NCBI GenBank assembly: GCA_018110905.1
Contig: JAGBAZ010000017.1
Location: 1 to 32,476 of the forward strand
Length of the DNA stretch: 32,476 nt
Direction: 5' to 3'
Source: Oscillospiraceae bacterium
GTDB taxonomy: Bacteria > Bacillota > Clostridia > Oscillospirales > Ruminococcaceae
The translations under genes and the position numbers were made by a program. A model generated the notes under the pieces. The model saw only the letters and a list, made by a program, of their open reading frames with translations, was not told the origin of the DNA and did not search any database. Shown piece after piece: positions 1-9,103 of this stretch; within the stretch, counting starts at the first letter, position 1; the number at the start of each line of letters is the position of its first letter.

Positions 1-558
1 ATTTATCAGATAAGAGAATATGTTCCCGGCGACAGCCCAAGACAGGTTCACTGGAAATTGAGCAATAAATTCGGAAAGCTTATAGTAAAAGAACCGGCAC
101 TGCCCATTACAAGAAACGTTCTTGTTTTCTGGGAAAGAACCGGTGAATCGGGAAATCTTGATATAATCGATGCCCAGGCGGAGGCAATAGTTTCTGTTTG
201 TAAAAGTCTTCTTGATCAGTCCATACAGTTTACTATCGGCTGGAACGATACTGACAGAAATATCTGTATTCTTCACGAAGTTTCGGATATGGATAAATTT
301 ATCGGCGTTATTACAAGAATTATGAGAGCAACCGGAACAAAAGAAGGTGTGAGCGGGGCGGGTCTTCTTGTTCAGACAAGACCGGAAGCTTTTTGTGCTC
401 ATATGATTTATATCGCCGAAGAACCGCAGAGCGAAGTAACAGCAATGCAAGGAGAGGGAAATGTTTCCATGCTGCTTTGCGGAAAAACACCGCTGGACGG
501 TGCTTTGATGTTTGATTCGGAGCATTATGAACAGCAGTTATCTCAAATTGATTTATAA
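1..558 (+). CDS. DUF58 domain protein, C-terminal part (5' end outside window)
   Basis: The reading frame is open from base 1 and ends with TAA at 556-558, so only the last 185 or so codons are present. The first residues carry the DUF58 hallmark: an R-E-Y-x-P-G-D segment, then R-Q-V-H-W-K-L-S. The rest alternates beta-strand and helix as in the vWA-like fold of this family. DUF58 proteins usually lie beside a MoxR AAA+ ATPase and a transglutaminase-like membrane protein. The second partner follows here after 14 bases, so MoxR is expected just upstream. The family's biochemical role is not settled; an envelope-associated assembly or chaperone role is generally suggested. An internal TTG at 58 is not a real start, because the motif begins before it. 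Confidence 0.85.
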   Translation: MYQIREYVPGDSPRQVHWKLSNKFGKLIVKEPALPITRNVLVFWERTGESGNLDIIDAQAEAIVSVCKSLLDQSIQFTIGWNDTDRNICILHEVSDMDKFIGVITRIMRATGTKEGVSGAGLLVQTRPEAFCAHMIYIAEEPQSEVTAMQGEGNVSMLLCGKTPLDGALMFDSEHYEQQLSQIDL

Positions 559-572
559 AGGAGGCGGATGCC

Positions 573-2852
573 TTGACCAAAGAAAATAAAAAAGGAATGT
601 GGCTCCGCCGGAACGATGAAACGAAAGAAGCAAAAAACGGCTGGATTGTAACAGCGGTTTCTGCGCTTCTTTCCTGCGCGATGCTCATTCTTATTACAAC
701 TGGACTTTCCGGGTTCGGTGAAATTTACAGCATTTATCCGATGCTCGCCGCAGGTGCGGTTTTGTGTATTGCCTATGCTGCTGCTTTGATATATAAGAAG
801 CAGAACCTTTTTTACATGGGTTTGCTTTTTGTGCTTTTCCTGATGGTGCTCGTTTTCGGAAAACAGATAATCGCAGGTGCGGGTGTTTTCTGGAATCAGC
901 TTGGAAACATATACGTTGAAAGAACCGGCATGATGCTTCCGGTTCTTGATGTTACCGAAGCAACCCAAACAGCACTTATGATATTCTCTGTTTTTGCCGG
1001 AAGCGTTGTTGCTTTGATAACCTGCTTTGTTGCGGAGAAAAAAGCTGTTGCCCTCTCGATAATAATTCCCGGAGTTTTGCTTTTGGGAATGTTCTGGCTT
1101 AAACAGACGGAAATGATTGTCTGGTTTATTCCGGCAATTATAATTTCCGTGCTGATTCTTCTTTGCGGAAATTGGGAGAAAAGAAAAATAAAGCTTTCTG
1201 CTTTAATTGGCTGGGGAATGGTTGCCGTTGTTACGGCAATATTTGCAGCGGTATCTCTTAATGCCGGATTTGTGGAAAGCGCTCTTGATTACAGTGAAAA
1301 TTATAAAGAAAACCAGCACAAAGAAAAATACGAAACGGATTATTCCACCTTGCCGGAAGGTGATTTTTCGGGATATAAAGCGGATTCAAAATCAGCACAT
1401 CCCGCGCTTATTGTAACAGCAGAAAAACCGGAAACACTTTATTTAAGAGGTTTCACCGGTGCGGTTTTTGAAAATGGAAACTGGCAGGAAACAGATTATA
1501 AAACCCTTGCCGAAAACAAGGACCTTCTTTATTGGCTCAACGTAAATGAGTTCAGTCCTGCTGCGCAGTTTGAAGCGGCGGTTTTTGAAGAAGAGATTGA
1601 AAAGAACACCATTACAGTACAGAATATCGGCGCATGCAGTGGATATTATTACATTCCCTTCAATCTTTGCGACGGAAAACTTCTTGATGAAAACAATCTT
1701 TCAACAGACAGCATTAAAGCCGAAGGAGAAAGAGTTTATACATTCAATGTTGTTTCCGGCGGTGCTCAAAAGATAACCGCAACACTCGATGCTGTTAAAT
1801 TATCCCGTGATGAAGCGGTTCTTGATTACAGAAAAGCGGAAAGTGCATACCGTGATTATGTAACCGAAAACTATATGGATGTTCCGAATGAAGTTGTGGA
1901 AATGCTCGGTGAGCATTGGGATAAAACTTCCGGAAGAAAAAATCCAAGTGAACTGGCTTTTGAGCATGCTCAAATTTGCACACTTGAATTTCTGAAAAAA
2001 TACTTCCCGGAAGAAGGAGAAAAACCGGAAATTGAACTTCCTCTTTCTGCTTTGGAAGATACAAGTTATCAGTATGCAACCGTTGCCGTAATGACTCTTC
2101 GCTATTTCGGAATACCCGCAAGATATGCGGAAGGATATGTTGTTACGGAAGAAATGTTTGACCGTACGGAGGAAGGAAACTCGGTAAGGGTCGACAGCAA
2201 AAGTGCCCACGCATGGGCTGAAGTTTATCAGGAAGGTCTTGGCTGGATTCCTATGGAACTCACCGAAGGAATGGGAGAACTCCTTGAAAATCCGGATAAG
2301 GAAAATTCCTCCCAGTCCACAGATGAAAATCCCAACCCCGAAGAAGGAAAGGAACTTGAGGACGAGCCGGAAGCTCCCACAGAAGAACCTTTGCCCGATG
2401 GCGGATATATGACAAAAATCAAAAAAGCATTTATGAGTAGCAGTATGGTAATGCTCATAGCGGCTTTGCTTCTTCTTATTGCAATTATAATCAGAAGGGA
2501 AATTATAATTAAGCACAAGGAAGAAAAATTCTCCGATCCTGATACAAGCAACGCAGCGGCATGGATTTACGGAGATACTGCGGTTCTTCTCGAGCAGCTC
2601 GGCTTCAGAAGAGGTAACGGTTCGATGTATTCTCTCACGAAAGATATATCCGAAAAATTCGGCGAAGAATATGCGGAAACTTTTAATGAAGTTACCCTGC
2701 TCAACTCCAAAGCGATGTTCAGCAGTGAAAAAATCACCGCAGAAGAAAGAGAAAAAACTTTGGAGTTCAGAACAAAGACCATTGAAAAAATAAAAGAAAA
2801 CATAAAAAGATCAAAGCAGATCTGGCTTAAATGGATCAGATGTTTTTATTAA
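573..2852 (+). CDS. Membrane-anchored transglutaminase-like protein with Cys-to-Ser change at the catalytic position
   Basis: This 759-residue protein starts at TTG 573, with AGGAGG eight bases upstream; the nearby ATG at 568 runs straight into a stop. Residues 25-235 hold about six hydrophobic segments. A large extracytoplasmic region follows, then a transglutaminase-like core at about 460-570, an acidic Pro/Glu linker (575-610), one more membrane helix (622-642) and a cytoplasmic tail. The core has the family pattern Y-A-T...L-R-Y-F-G-I-P-A-R-Y-A-E-G-Y and the S-A-H-A-W motif (His546). The position 15 residues before G-I-P-A-R, normally Cys, is Ser498, and the usual D-P-T is M-E-L-T (Glu562). 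The layout matches DUF3488/TgpA-like proteins paired with DUF58. I infer a non-catalytic or altered enzyme acting at the outer face of the membrane. Confidence 0.85.
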   Translation: MTKENKKGMWLRRNDETKEAKNGWIVTAVSALLSCAMLILITTGLSGFGEIYSIYPMLAAGAVLCIAYAAALIYKKQNLFYMGLLFVLFLMVLVFGKQIIAGAGVFWNQLGNIYVERTGMMLPVLDVTEATQTALMIFSVFAGSVVALITCFVAEKKAVALSIIIPGVLLLGMFWLKQTEMIVWFIPAIIISVLILLCGNWEKRKIKLSALIGWGMVAVVTAIFAAVSLNAGFVESALDYSENYKENQHKEKYETDYSTLPEGDFSGYKADSKSAHPALIVTAEKPETLYLRGFTGAVFENGNWQETDYKTLAENKDLLYWLNVNEFSPAAQFEAAVFEEEIEKNTITVQNIGACSGYYYIPFNLCDGKLLDENNLSTDSIKAEGERVYTFNVVSGGAQKITATLDAVKLSRDEAVLDYRKAESAYRDYVTENYMDVPNEVVEMLGEHWDKTSGRKNPSELAFEHAQICTLEFLKKYFPEEGEKPEIELPLSALEDTSYQYATVAVMTLRYFGIPARYAEGYVVTEEMFDRTEEGNSVRVDSKSAHAWAEVYQEGLGWIPMELTEGMGELLENPDKENSSQSTDENPNPEEGKELEDEPEAPTEEPLPDGGYMTKIKKAFMSSSMVMLIAALLLLIAIIIRREIIIKHKEEKFSDPDTSNAAAWIYGDTAVLLEQLGFRRGNGSMYSLTKDISEKFGEEYAETFNEVTLLNSKAMFSSEKITAEEREKTLEFRTKTIEKIKENIKRSKQIWLKWIRCFY

Positions 2853-2866
2853 GAGGAGGAACGGAA

Positions 2867-5800
2867 ATGAAAAAAGATTTTGGAAAAAGACTTCTCAGTC
2901 TTATGCTTTCTGTTCTGATGGTCATCGGTATTATGCCGATGAGTGTCTTTGCGGCACAGGAAAATGCTTTCATTCTTGTTGCTGAAGCCGGCGGAAATCT
3001 TGTTGTTGCGCCGGAATATATTTACTACACCGAAGAACAGACCGTTCGTCAGGCCCTTATGGCAAGCCGTCATGAGTTTGTTGGAATCGAAGATGACTGG
3101 ATAACAGCGATCGACGGAGTTACCGGCAATTTCAAACGCAGTGATGAAGACGGCAATTTTGCACTTAATGATCCTGCTTCGGAAGTTGAGTTCTATCGTT
3201 TCAGCGAAGAAGAGAACAGCCAGCCCAGCGAAGGACTTAAACAGCTTATGACTGCAATGGCGGATTATGCACTTAAACCTGCCGATGTCAAAGCTGCCGC
3301 AAAAGAAGAATATGATATCGCATATGCTTCTTTTGTCGGAATTGACAGTGCTTCTGCGGCGGTTCTTGCGGATAATCTCAACGCAAAAATCAAAGCATAT
3401 GAAGATTCTCAGTCCGCAGGAACCTTTGCGGTTACCTTTACCGACGGAACAAACACCCATGCAGGTGCTTCCATTACCGCAGAGAATATTTACGGAAAAA
3501 TATGGACTGACGATGACGGAAATGGTGTGCTTGATCTTCCCACAGGTGATTATTATTTTGTGCTTGAAAGGAACGGACTTCGCGCGGAAGGAAATATTTC
3601 CGTTTCCGGCGCAATGGAGATTGCTGCAGTTTTGCAGGAAGAGCTTTGGCTTGATCTTGATGCTTTCCGCCTTTCTGGAAGCTACGAGGCACAAAATATA
3701 GAAGACGGACAGTTCATTGATGATGAATACGCTCTTGACGAATGGAACGGAAGAAATCTTACCGTTGCGGTAAACGATATTTTTACCGGAACCGTGTATT
3801 CCTACGTTGAATATAATGAGGAAATTTTCGGCGAAATCCCCACACTTACCGCAATATATAAGGCTGCGCAAAGTGGAGAAGAAAGGAAACAGGAACTTCC
3901 TTTTGAATCTTTCACCAGCGGCGCTGTGGGTGCACTCAAAAAAGGTGCAGAAGGAAATACCGTTATTTATCGTGTAAGCAGAACCGGAGATGACGGATTT
4001 GTTTATTCCCAGGATTACACCGTTACTTTTGAAAGGGTTCCCACTCTTAAATCAATTTCCGTTAAAGACCAGGATGGCGTTGACCAGGTCGCAACCGAAA
4101 AATTTGACGGAAACATAAATGAATATACCTACAAAGTTGTAAATGACGTTACAGCAGTAAAAATAAATGCAGTTCCGTTTTATGACAGCTATTCCGTTAC
4201 TGTAAACGGAGCTGAAGCAACCGGTGAGGTAACATTGAATATTTCCACTGATGAAGAAACTGTTTTTGAGATAACTGTAAGCGCAAACGGATACAGCAAT
4301 ACCTATAAAATTACAATTCTTCCGGGCGAAGGCAAAAAATTTAACTTTATTACGGAAAACCAGGCCGTAACTCTTGAAGTTGTCAACAGCAACGGCGAAG
4401 TTATGCCCTATAAAAAGTTCAAAGAAGGAACAAACGGAAACCGCTATCAGTATGTTCTTGTTCCCGGCGAAACTTACAGCTATGTGGCAACGGAAGATAC
4501 ATATTACCATGTTGCGGATGAATTTAGGATTGAAGATGTCGCAAACAGCACAATAAATGTTTCGGTTCCCACCGAAGATTGGCTCACAGAACTTGCTTTC
4601 GGCATGAAAACAAGTTCAACAAGCAAAGGTGAGCTTTCCCTGAACGGGGCATTTTCCGCATCAAACCATAAATATGAAGTGGAACTTGTGGATACTGAAC
4701 ATATTCCGTATGTTTGGGCAACAAGCATAGCGGATAAAAACATAAAAATAAAAGCGATTTATAACCAGGTTTTTAGTTCTGCACTTTATCATGGAGTGGA
4801 GAATAATGTTGATTTAACCTCCGGATATACAAAGGGCGCAAAACTCAACAGATTCCTTATGGATGAAAACCCGATAGAAAACACGGTAACAATCCGTCTT
4901 GAAAAAGAAGTCAACGGGGTAAACCAGTATCAGGATTATACGGTTGAATTCAAAAGAAATCTTACCCTTAAAGATATTTCGGCGAAATGTGACGGGATGA
5001 CCGCAACTCTTGTTCAAAAGGATGAAAGCACAGGATTCAGTTCTGACGTAAAAGAATACAGCGTTACGGTTTCCATGGCTGCAAAAATTCTTGAACTTTC
5101 TTTTGCAACCTATAAAGATAAAAAAGTTTTCGGAGAAGAAGAGGTTGGCTACCGCGTAAAAGTCAACGGAAAAGATGTAACAGAAACCGGAGCAGGAGAA
5201 GTTGAACTCAACGGAACGATAGAAACCGAGATAGTGCAAATTCTCGTTGAGAACGAAAAAGCTCCCGAAGGAACCACCGAATATAAAATCAGCGTTCTTA
5301 AATCTCCGCCGGTGGAAACAGCATTTATTGTTGCTCCGGAAACTGCGATGCTTGCAGTTTATGAAACCATGTCTGGAGAGCGTGTCTGGGCTGATGAGAA
5401 CGGAAAATACCGGTTCTGCGAAGGCTACAGCTATAATTATGTTCTTACTGAATACGGCTATGTCGGAAAAGCAGGAATCCTTGAAGTAACAAGAGATGAA
5501 AATGAAACTCTTGTTATCAAAAATGGCGAAGAAAAATACGTTGTAACAGAAAGCGAGAACGGCGGAGAAGTTACAATTGAATGGAGCCTTGTCAAAGCGG
5601 AAGAGAATAACAAAATTGATAAAACCATTGAAGCGGAATGGTCTGATTTCCGCGGAAACGATAATAACAACGCTGTTGTGGATGCTCTGATTCCTACGAG
5701 CGCCGAAAACGGTACTCTTTATTGGGCAAATCAGATAGGTGAGGGAATAGATTCGGATGCGGTAGGAAGCCCGATTATTGTTGACGGAGATATTGTTACT

Positions 5801-7411
5801 TATGCCGGAGATGAGATCTATAGAGTTGACACTGTTTCCGGAGAAATAAAGGCTGTAGGAAAAATGGATCATAAATCTGCATTCTCCATCACTCCGCCTA
5901 CATATGCGGAAGGCATGGTTTTTGTCGCACTTTCTGACGGTTCCGTACAGGCATTTAATGCAGAAACCCTTGAATCCCTCTGGCTCTTTAAAGATCCTCT
6001 CGGCGGACAGCCGAACTGCCCTATTACTGTAAAAAACGGCTACCTTTATACCGGTTTCTGGAACAGCGAAACCGGATATGCAAACTTTGTATGTCTTACC
6101 ATAACGGATGAAAATCCCAATGCTGAAAAAGAATATAAAAATGCTTCCTGGTATTATACAGCAAAAGGCGGATTCTACTGGGCGGGAGCTTTTGTATCGG
6201 ATGACTTTGTGATAATCGGAACCGATGACGGAACCAACAAATGCACAAGCCAGAGCTCAAACCTTCTTTTGTTTGATGCCAGAACCGGTGAAGAGTTTGA
6301 CCGTTGGGAAAACCTTAACGGAGATATAAGAAGTACCGTTTCTTATGACAAACAGACGGATGCTTATTATTTTACTTCCAAAGGCGGAAGTTTCTATTCC
6401 GTAAAAGTAATTGAAACAGAAAACGGATGGGAATTTGATAACGGATGGAGTGTAAACCTCAATAACGGTTCAGCAAGCACTCCCATGAGCACATGTTCTC
6501 CCGTAGTATATAACGGAAGAGCATATGTCGGTGTTTCCGGAGCGGGACAGTTCTCCGCATATTCGGGACATAACATAACCGTTATCGATCTTAATAAAAA
6601 AGCAATTGCATACAGTGTTGAAACCCAGGGCTATCCGCAGACAAGCGGATTGCTTACAACCGCATATGAAGAAGAAAGCGGATACGTTTATATCTATTAT
6701 TTCGATAACTATACTCCGGGCAAACTTCGCGTTCTGAGGGATAAAGCAGGTCAGACAAAGGCAGATTATCTTACTGTCGAAGGAACACACAGCACCGCAT
6801 ATGCAATATTCACTCCTACCGGAGATCAAGCGCAATATGCTATCTGCAGCCCGATCGTTGACGAATACGGTACGATCTATTTCAAAAATGACTCTGCTCA
6901 TCTTATGGCATTCGGAAGCGCAATTGAAAAAATAGAAATAACCAAAAATCCAGATAAAATGGCCTATGCCGAAGGTGAAATCTTCGATCCGGAAGGCATG
7001 ATTGTTACCGCAACTTATGCAAACGGCAAAACGAGGGATGTAACGGATTATGTAACTTTTAACGAAGATGCTTTTACCGAATCCAATAAAATCGTCACAA
7101 TTTCTTTCAGACATGTTATGTATCATAACGTTGAAAACGGAACAGCAATGACAAGCGGAATCAATACGGCAACGCCGGTTGCAACCCTTGAAATTACGAT
7201 TGACGATGGAAATGGCGGGGAAAATGAGGTTATAAAAGGCGATGTGAACAGCGATGGAGCAATAAACGTTTTGGATCTGTTTAAATTGCGCAAATATCTG
7301 GTTGAAGGCAGCACCGAAATCAATGAAGTGAACGCGGATATAAATACCGACGGGAAAATAAATGTTTTGGATCTGCTTGCACTTCGTAAACAATTGGTCG
7401 GGAACAATTAA
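2867..7411 (+). CDS. Large secreted multidomain protein: cadherin-like sandwiches, PQQ-type beta-propeller, Ig-like domain, dockerin
   Basis: The protein has 1514 residues. I chose ATG 2867 because GAGGAGG lies just upstream and a signal peptide (1-30, ending V-F-A-A) follows at once. Visible parts are: a small alpha/beta domain (about 45-115); several cadherin-like beta-sandwich units (about 270-390, 391-485, 575-700, 700-812) marked by recurring D-Y-T-V-x-F-x-R and L-K-x-I-S strands; a PQQ-like propeller (about 920-1350) with repeated G-S-P-I-I-V-D-G and A-Y-V-G-V type blades; a bacterial Ig-like Big_3 domain (1353-1445); and a type I dockerin-like pair of calcium loops (1459-1470 and 1491-1502, D-x-N-x-D-G-x-I-N-x-x-D). 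There is no LPxTG or membrane anchor, so attachment would depend on a cohesin. Lying between the transglutaminase-like gene and the lipoprotein/ECF genes, it may be an extracellular capture or display partner. Its function is unknown. Confidence 0.85.
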   Translation: MKKDFGKRLLSLMLSVLMVIGIMPMSVFAAQENAFILVAEAGGNLVVAPEYIYYTEEQTVRQALMASRHEFVGIEDDWITAIDGVTGNFKRSDEDGNFALNDPASEVEFYRFSEEENSQPSEGLKQLMTAMADYALKPADVKAAAKEEYDIAYASFVGIDSASAAVLADNLNAKIKAYEDSQSAGTFAVTFTDGTNTHAGASITAENIYGKIWTDDDGNGVLDLPTGDYYFVLERNGLRAEGNISVSGAMEIAAVLQEELWLDLDAFRLSGSYEAQNIEDGQFIDDEYALDEWNGRNLTVAVNDIFTGTVYSYVEYNEEIFGEIPTLTAIYKAAQSGEERKQELPFESFTSGAVGALKKGAEGNTVIYRVSRTGDDGFVYSQDYTVTFERVPTLKSISVKDQDGVDQVATEKFDGNINEYTYKVVNDVTAVKINAVPFYDSYSVTVNGAEATGEVTLNISTDEETVFEITVSANGYSNTYKITILPGEGKKFNFITENQAVTLEVVNSNGEVMPYKKFKEGTNGNRYQYVLVPGETYSYVATEDTYYHVADEFRIEDVANSTINVSVPTEDWLTELAFGMKTSSTSKGELSLNGAFSASNHKYEVELVDTEHIPYVWATSIADKNIKIKAIYNQVFSSALYHGVENNVDLTSGYTKGAKLNRFLMDENPIENTVTIRLEKEVNGVNQYQDYTVEFKRNLTLKDISAKCDGMTATLVQKDESTGFSSDVKEYSVTVSMAAKILELSFATYKDKKVFGEEEVGYRVKVNGKDVTETGAGEVELNGTIETEIVQILVENEKAPEGTTEYKISVLKSPPVETAFIVAPETAMLAVYETMSGERVWADENGKYRFCEGYSYNYVLTEYGYVGKAGILEVTRDENETLVIKNGEEKYVVTESENGGEVTIEWSLVKAEENNKIDKTIEAEWSDFRGNDNNNAVVDALIPTSAENGTLYWANQIGEGIDSDAVGSPIIVDGDIVTYAGDEIYRVDTVSGEIKAVGKMDHKSAFSITPPTYAEGMVFVALSDGSVQAFNAETLESLWLFKDPLGGQPNCPITVKNGYLYTGFWNSETGYANFVCLTITDENPNAEKEYKNASWYYTAKGGFYWAGAFVSDDFVIIGTDDGTNKCTSQSSNLLLFDARTGEEFDRWENLNGDIRSTVSYDKQTDAYYFTSKGGSFYSVKVIETENGWEFDNGWSVNLNNGSASTPMSTCSPVVYNGRAYVGVSGAGQFSAYSGHNITVIDLNKKAIAYSVETQGYPQTSGLLTTAYEEESGYVYIYYFDNYTPGKLRVLRDKAGQTKADYLTVEGTHSTAYAIFTPTGDQAQYAICSPIVDEYGTIYFKNDSAHLMAFGSAIEKIEITKNPDKMAYAEGEIFDPEGMIVTATYANGKTRDVTDYVTFNEDAFTESNKIVTISFRHVMYHNVENGTAMTSGINTATPVATLEITIDDGNGGENEVIKGDVNSDGAINVLDLFKLRKYLVEGSTEINEVNADINTDGKINVLDLLALRKQLVGNN

Positions 7412-7457
7412 ATAATCGTTTCTGAAGAATAACAATTATTATGAGGTGAAAATAGTA

Positions 7458-8474
7458 ATGAAAATAATAATATCTATGATAATCACATTTCTTATGCTTT
7501 TTAGTCTTTCTGCCTGTTCTGAAAATCAGGAAATACCGGATTCTCCGGAAAATAACGTACAGGAAGAATCTTCGGTTTCCGAAGAAAACGAACAGGATAT
7601 TTCCGTGCTTCAAATGACCGCGGAGACTCTTCTCAAAATCGCAGGAGAGCCTGTTTACGGTTCTGTTGGCGGTGACTGGACTGCTTTCGGTCTTGCAAGA
7701 ATGGATAAAGAATCCAATTCGGAATGGCTTGAAACATATTACGAGAAGCTCGAAAAATATGTTGCGGATTGCAGCGGTGTTCTGGATAACAGAAAATACA
7801 CCGAATACTCCAGAACAATAATTGTTCTTACTGCGATTGGGAAAGACCCGGCCAATGTCGGCGGATATAATCTTCTGATTCCTCTCGCCGACTTTGAACA
7901 GACTATTTTCCAGGGAATGAACGGCCCAGCCTATGCGCTTCTTGCCCTTGACAGCGGAAATTACGAGATTCCCGAAAACACAGCAGGAACGACCCAGGCA
8001 ACAAGAGAACTTTATATTGATTATATTCTCAGCAAGGAGTCTCCGAACGGAGGTTGGGGACTTGCCGGCGGTGAAGGAGAAATTGATATTACCGCAATGG
8101 TTCTCCAGGCTCTGGCAAAATATCGCGAAAGGGAAGAAGTTTCTGCGGCAATCGACCGTGCTCTTATTTTCCTTTCCGAAAATCAGAACGATATGGGCGG
8201 TTACACTGCTTACGGAACCGACGGAAGTGAGTCAGTTTCCCAGGTTATTGTAGCTCTTACAGAACTCGGAATTTCTATTGATGACGAGAGATTTGTAAAA
8301 AACGGAAGAACGCTGGAGGACAGGCTCCTTGACTTTATGGTTGAGGGCGAAGGCTTCAGACATCTTATTGAAGAAGAGCCGAATGTCATCGCAACAGAGC
8401 AGGCATTTTACGCTTTGATTGCCCTTGACCGTGCTGAAAAGGGAATGCCTTCTCTTTACAGTATTTTGGAATAA
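7458..8474 (+). CDS. Lipoprotein with prenyltransferase/squalene-cyclase-like alpha/alpha-toroid fold
   Basis: This is a 338-residue lipoprotein. ATG 7458 is preferred over GTG 7446 because GAGGTG (7443-7448) sits nine bases before it. The signal peptide ends in a lipobox L-S-A-C (Cys20), and a Glu/Ser-rich tether follows. The body has repeated helical hairpins with G-G-W-G-L...I-T-A-M-V-L-Q-A-L and G-G-Y-x-A-Y...V-S-Q-V-I-V-A-L segments, typical of the alpha/alpha-toroid superfamily of squalene cyclases, prenyltransferase beta subunits and the alpha domain of intrinsic factor/transcobalamin. The Asp-rich catalytic motifs of cyclases were not seen, which favours a binding role. The next gene encodes the DUF4430 fold, the other transcobalamin domain, and an ECF transporter follows. 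I infer a surface-bound substrate-capture protein. Confidence 0.8.
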   Translation: MKIIISMIITFLMLFSLSACSENQEIPDSPENNVQEESSVSEENEQDISVLQMTAETLLKIAGEPVYGSVGGDWTAFGLARMDKESNSEWLETYYEKLEKYVADCSGVLDNRKYTEYSRTIIVLTAIGKDPANVGGYNLLIPLADFEQTIFQGMNGPAYALLALDSGNYEIPENTAGTTQATRELYIDYILSKESPNGGWGLAGGEGEIDITAMVLQALAKYREREEVSAAIDRALIFLSENQNDMGGYTAYGTDGSESVSQVIVALTELGISIDDERFVKNGRTLEDRLLDFMVEGEGFRHLIEEEPNVIATEQAFYALIALDRAEKGMPSLYSILE

Positions 8475-8491
8475 ATTAAAATTTTGGAAAA

Positions 8492-8523
8492 AGCCGGGTC
8501 GATGGTTGAAATCTGACCCGGCT
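8492..8523 (+). other. Hairpin between the two lipoprotein genes
   Basis: A perfect 9-bp inverted repeat (AGCCGGGTC at 8492-8500, GACCCGGCT at 8515-8523) encloses a 14-base loop. No T-run follows on the + strand, and an A-rich stretch precedes it. It may be a weak attenuator, an mRNA-stability element, or a terminator for antisense transcription. It does not look like a full + strand intrinsic terminator. Confidence 0.5.
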
Positions 8524-8581
8524 GAAACACTAAATAGCAATATATTTTATTTATGAGATGCTTTTTAGCATGGAGGAAAAA

Positions 8582-9103
8582 ATGAAAAGAATATTAAGCT
8601 TTGTTTTGGTGCTCACGTTGATTTTTGCTCTTGCCGGTTGCGGAGCAGGCAATGCTGCAGCAAACGTAAAAGATGCCAACGGTGACGGAAAACTTACCTG
8701 CACAATTGCAGTCAGATGCGACACTCTTCTCGATAAAAAAGACAAACTTACCGCTGGAAAAGCAGAACTTGTTCCGGAAAACGGAGCGATTCTTGAAGAA
8801 AGAGAAGTTGAATTCAAGGCAGGAGAATCTGTTTTTGACGTTTTCAGAAAAGTTCTTAAAGAAGATAAAATCCATTTTGAATACGTTGATTCCCAGGCTT
8901 ACAATTCTGTTTATATTGAAGGAATAGGAAATATCTACGAATTCGATTGCGGCCCGCAGTCCGGTTGGGTTTATATGGTAAACGGAGTGCGTCCTGGAGT
9001 TGGCTGTTCTGCATATACTCTTGCGGATGGCGATGAAATTTTGTTCGCATATACCTGCGAACTTGGAGAAGATATCGGTGCGGAGATAAAAGATGAAAAA
9101 TGA
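8582..9103 (+). CDS. DUF4430 (transcobalamin-like C-terminal) lipoprotein
   Basis: This is a 173-residue lipoprotein. ATG 8582 is chosen because GGAGG (8572-8576) lies five bases upstream. The signal peptide ends in L-A-G-C (lipid-anchored Cys20). After a short linker and two beta strands, residues 80-165 match the DUF4430 pattern: V-F-D-V-F-R-K-V-L near the start, then F-D-C-G-P-Q-S-G-W-V-Y-M-V-N-G and a G-D-E-I-L-F-A-Y-T end. The C-terminal beta domain of intrinsic factor and transcobalamin belongs to this same family. The stop overlaps the EcfT start by 11 bases, implying translational coupling with the transporter. The neighbouring toroid lipoprotein would supply the second half of a transcobalamin-like clamp. 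Cobalamin or another cobamide is the inferred ligand; a different small molecule remains possible. Confidence 0.85.
   Translation: MKRILSFVLVLTLIFALAGCGAGNAAANVKDANGDGKLTCTIAVRCDTLLDKKDKLTAGKAELVPENGAILEEREVEFKAGESVFDVFRKVLKEDKIHFEYVDSQAYNSVYIEGIGNIYEFDCGPQSGWVYMVNGVRPGVGCSAYTLADGDEILFAYTCELGEDIGAEIKDEK

Noticed and set aside
3474..3871. Long minus-strand open frames under the large secreted protein gene (e.g. 2849-3871, 4814-5872, 6470-7435)
   Set aside because: They lack ribosome sites, have Cys/Ser/Phe-rich low-quality composition and lie fully antisense to a gene with clear domains and signal peptide.
7261..7390. Near-identical DNA repeats at the end of the large secreted protein gene
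   Set aside because: They encode the two calcium loops of the dockerin domain and need no other explanation.
7446..7457. GTG start for the toroid lipoprotein
   Set aside because: The GTG is part of the GAGGTG ribosome site; ATG 7458 gives the proper signal peptide.
7412..7457. Cobalamin riboswitch before the lipoprotein/transporter genes
   Set aside because: The gap is only 46 bases and no B12-box-like sequence was seen; a riboswitch, if any, would lie upstream of the window.
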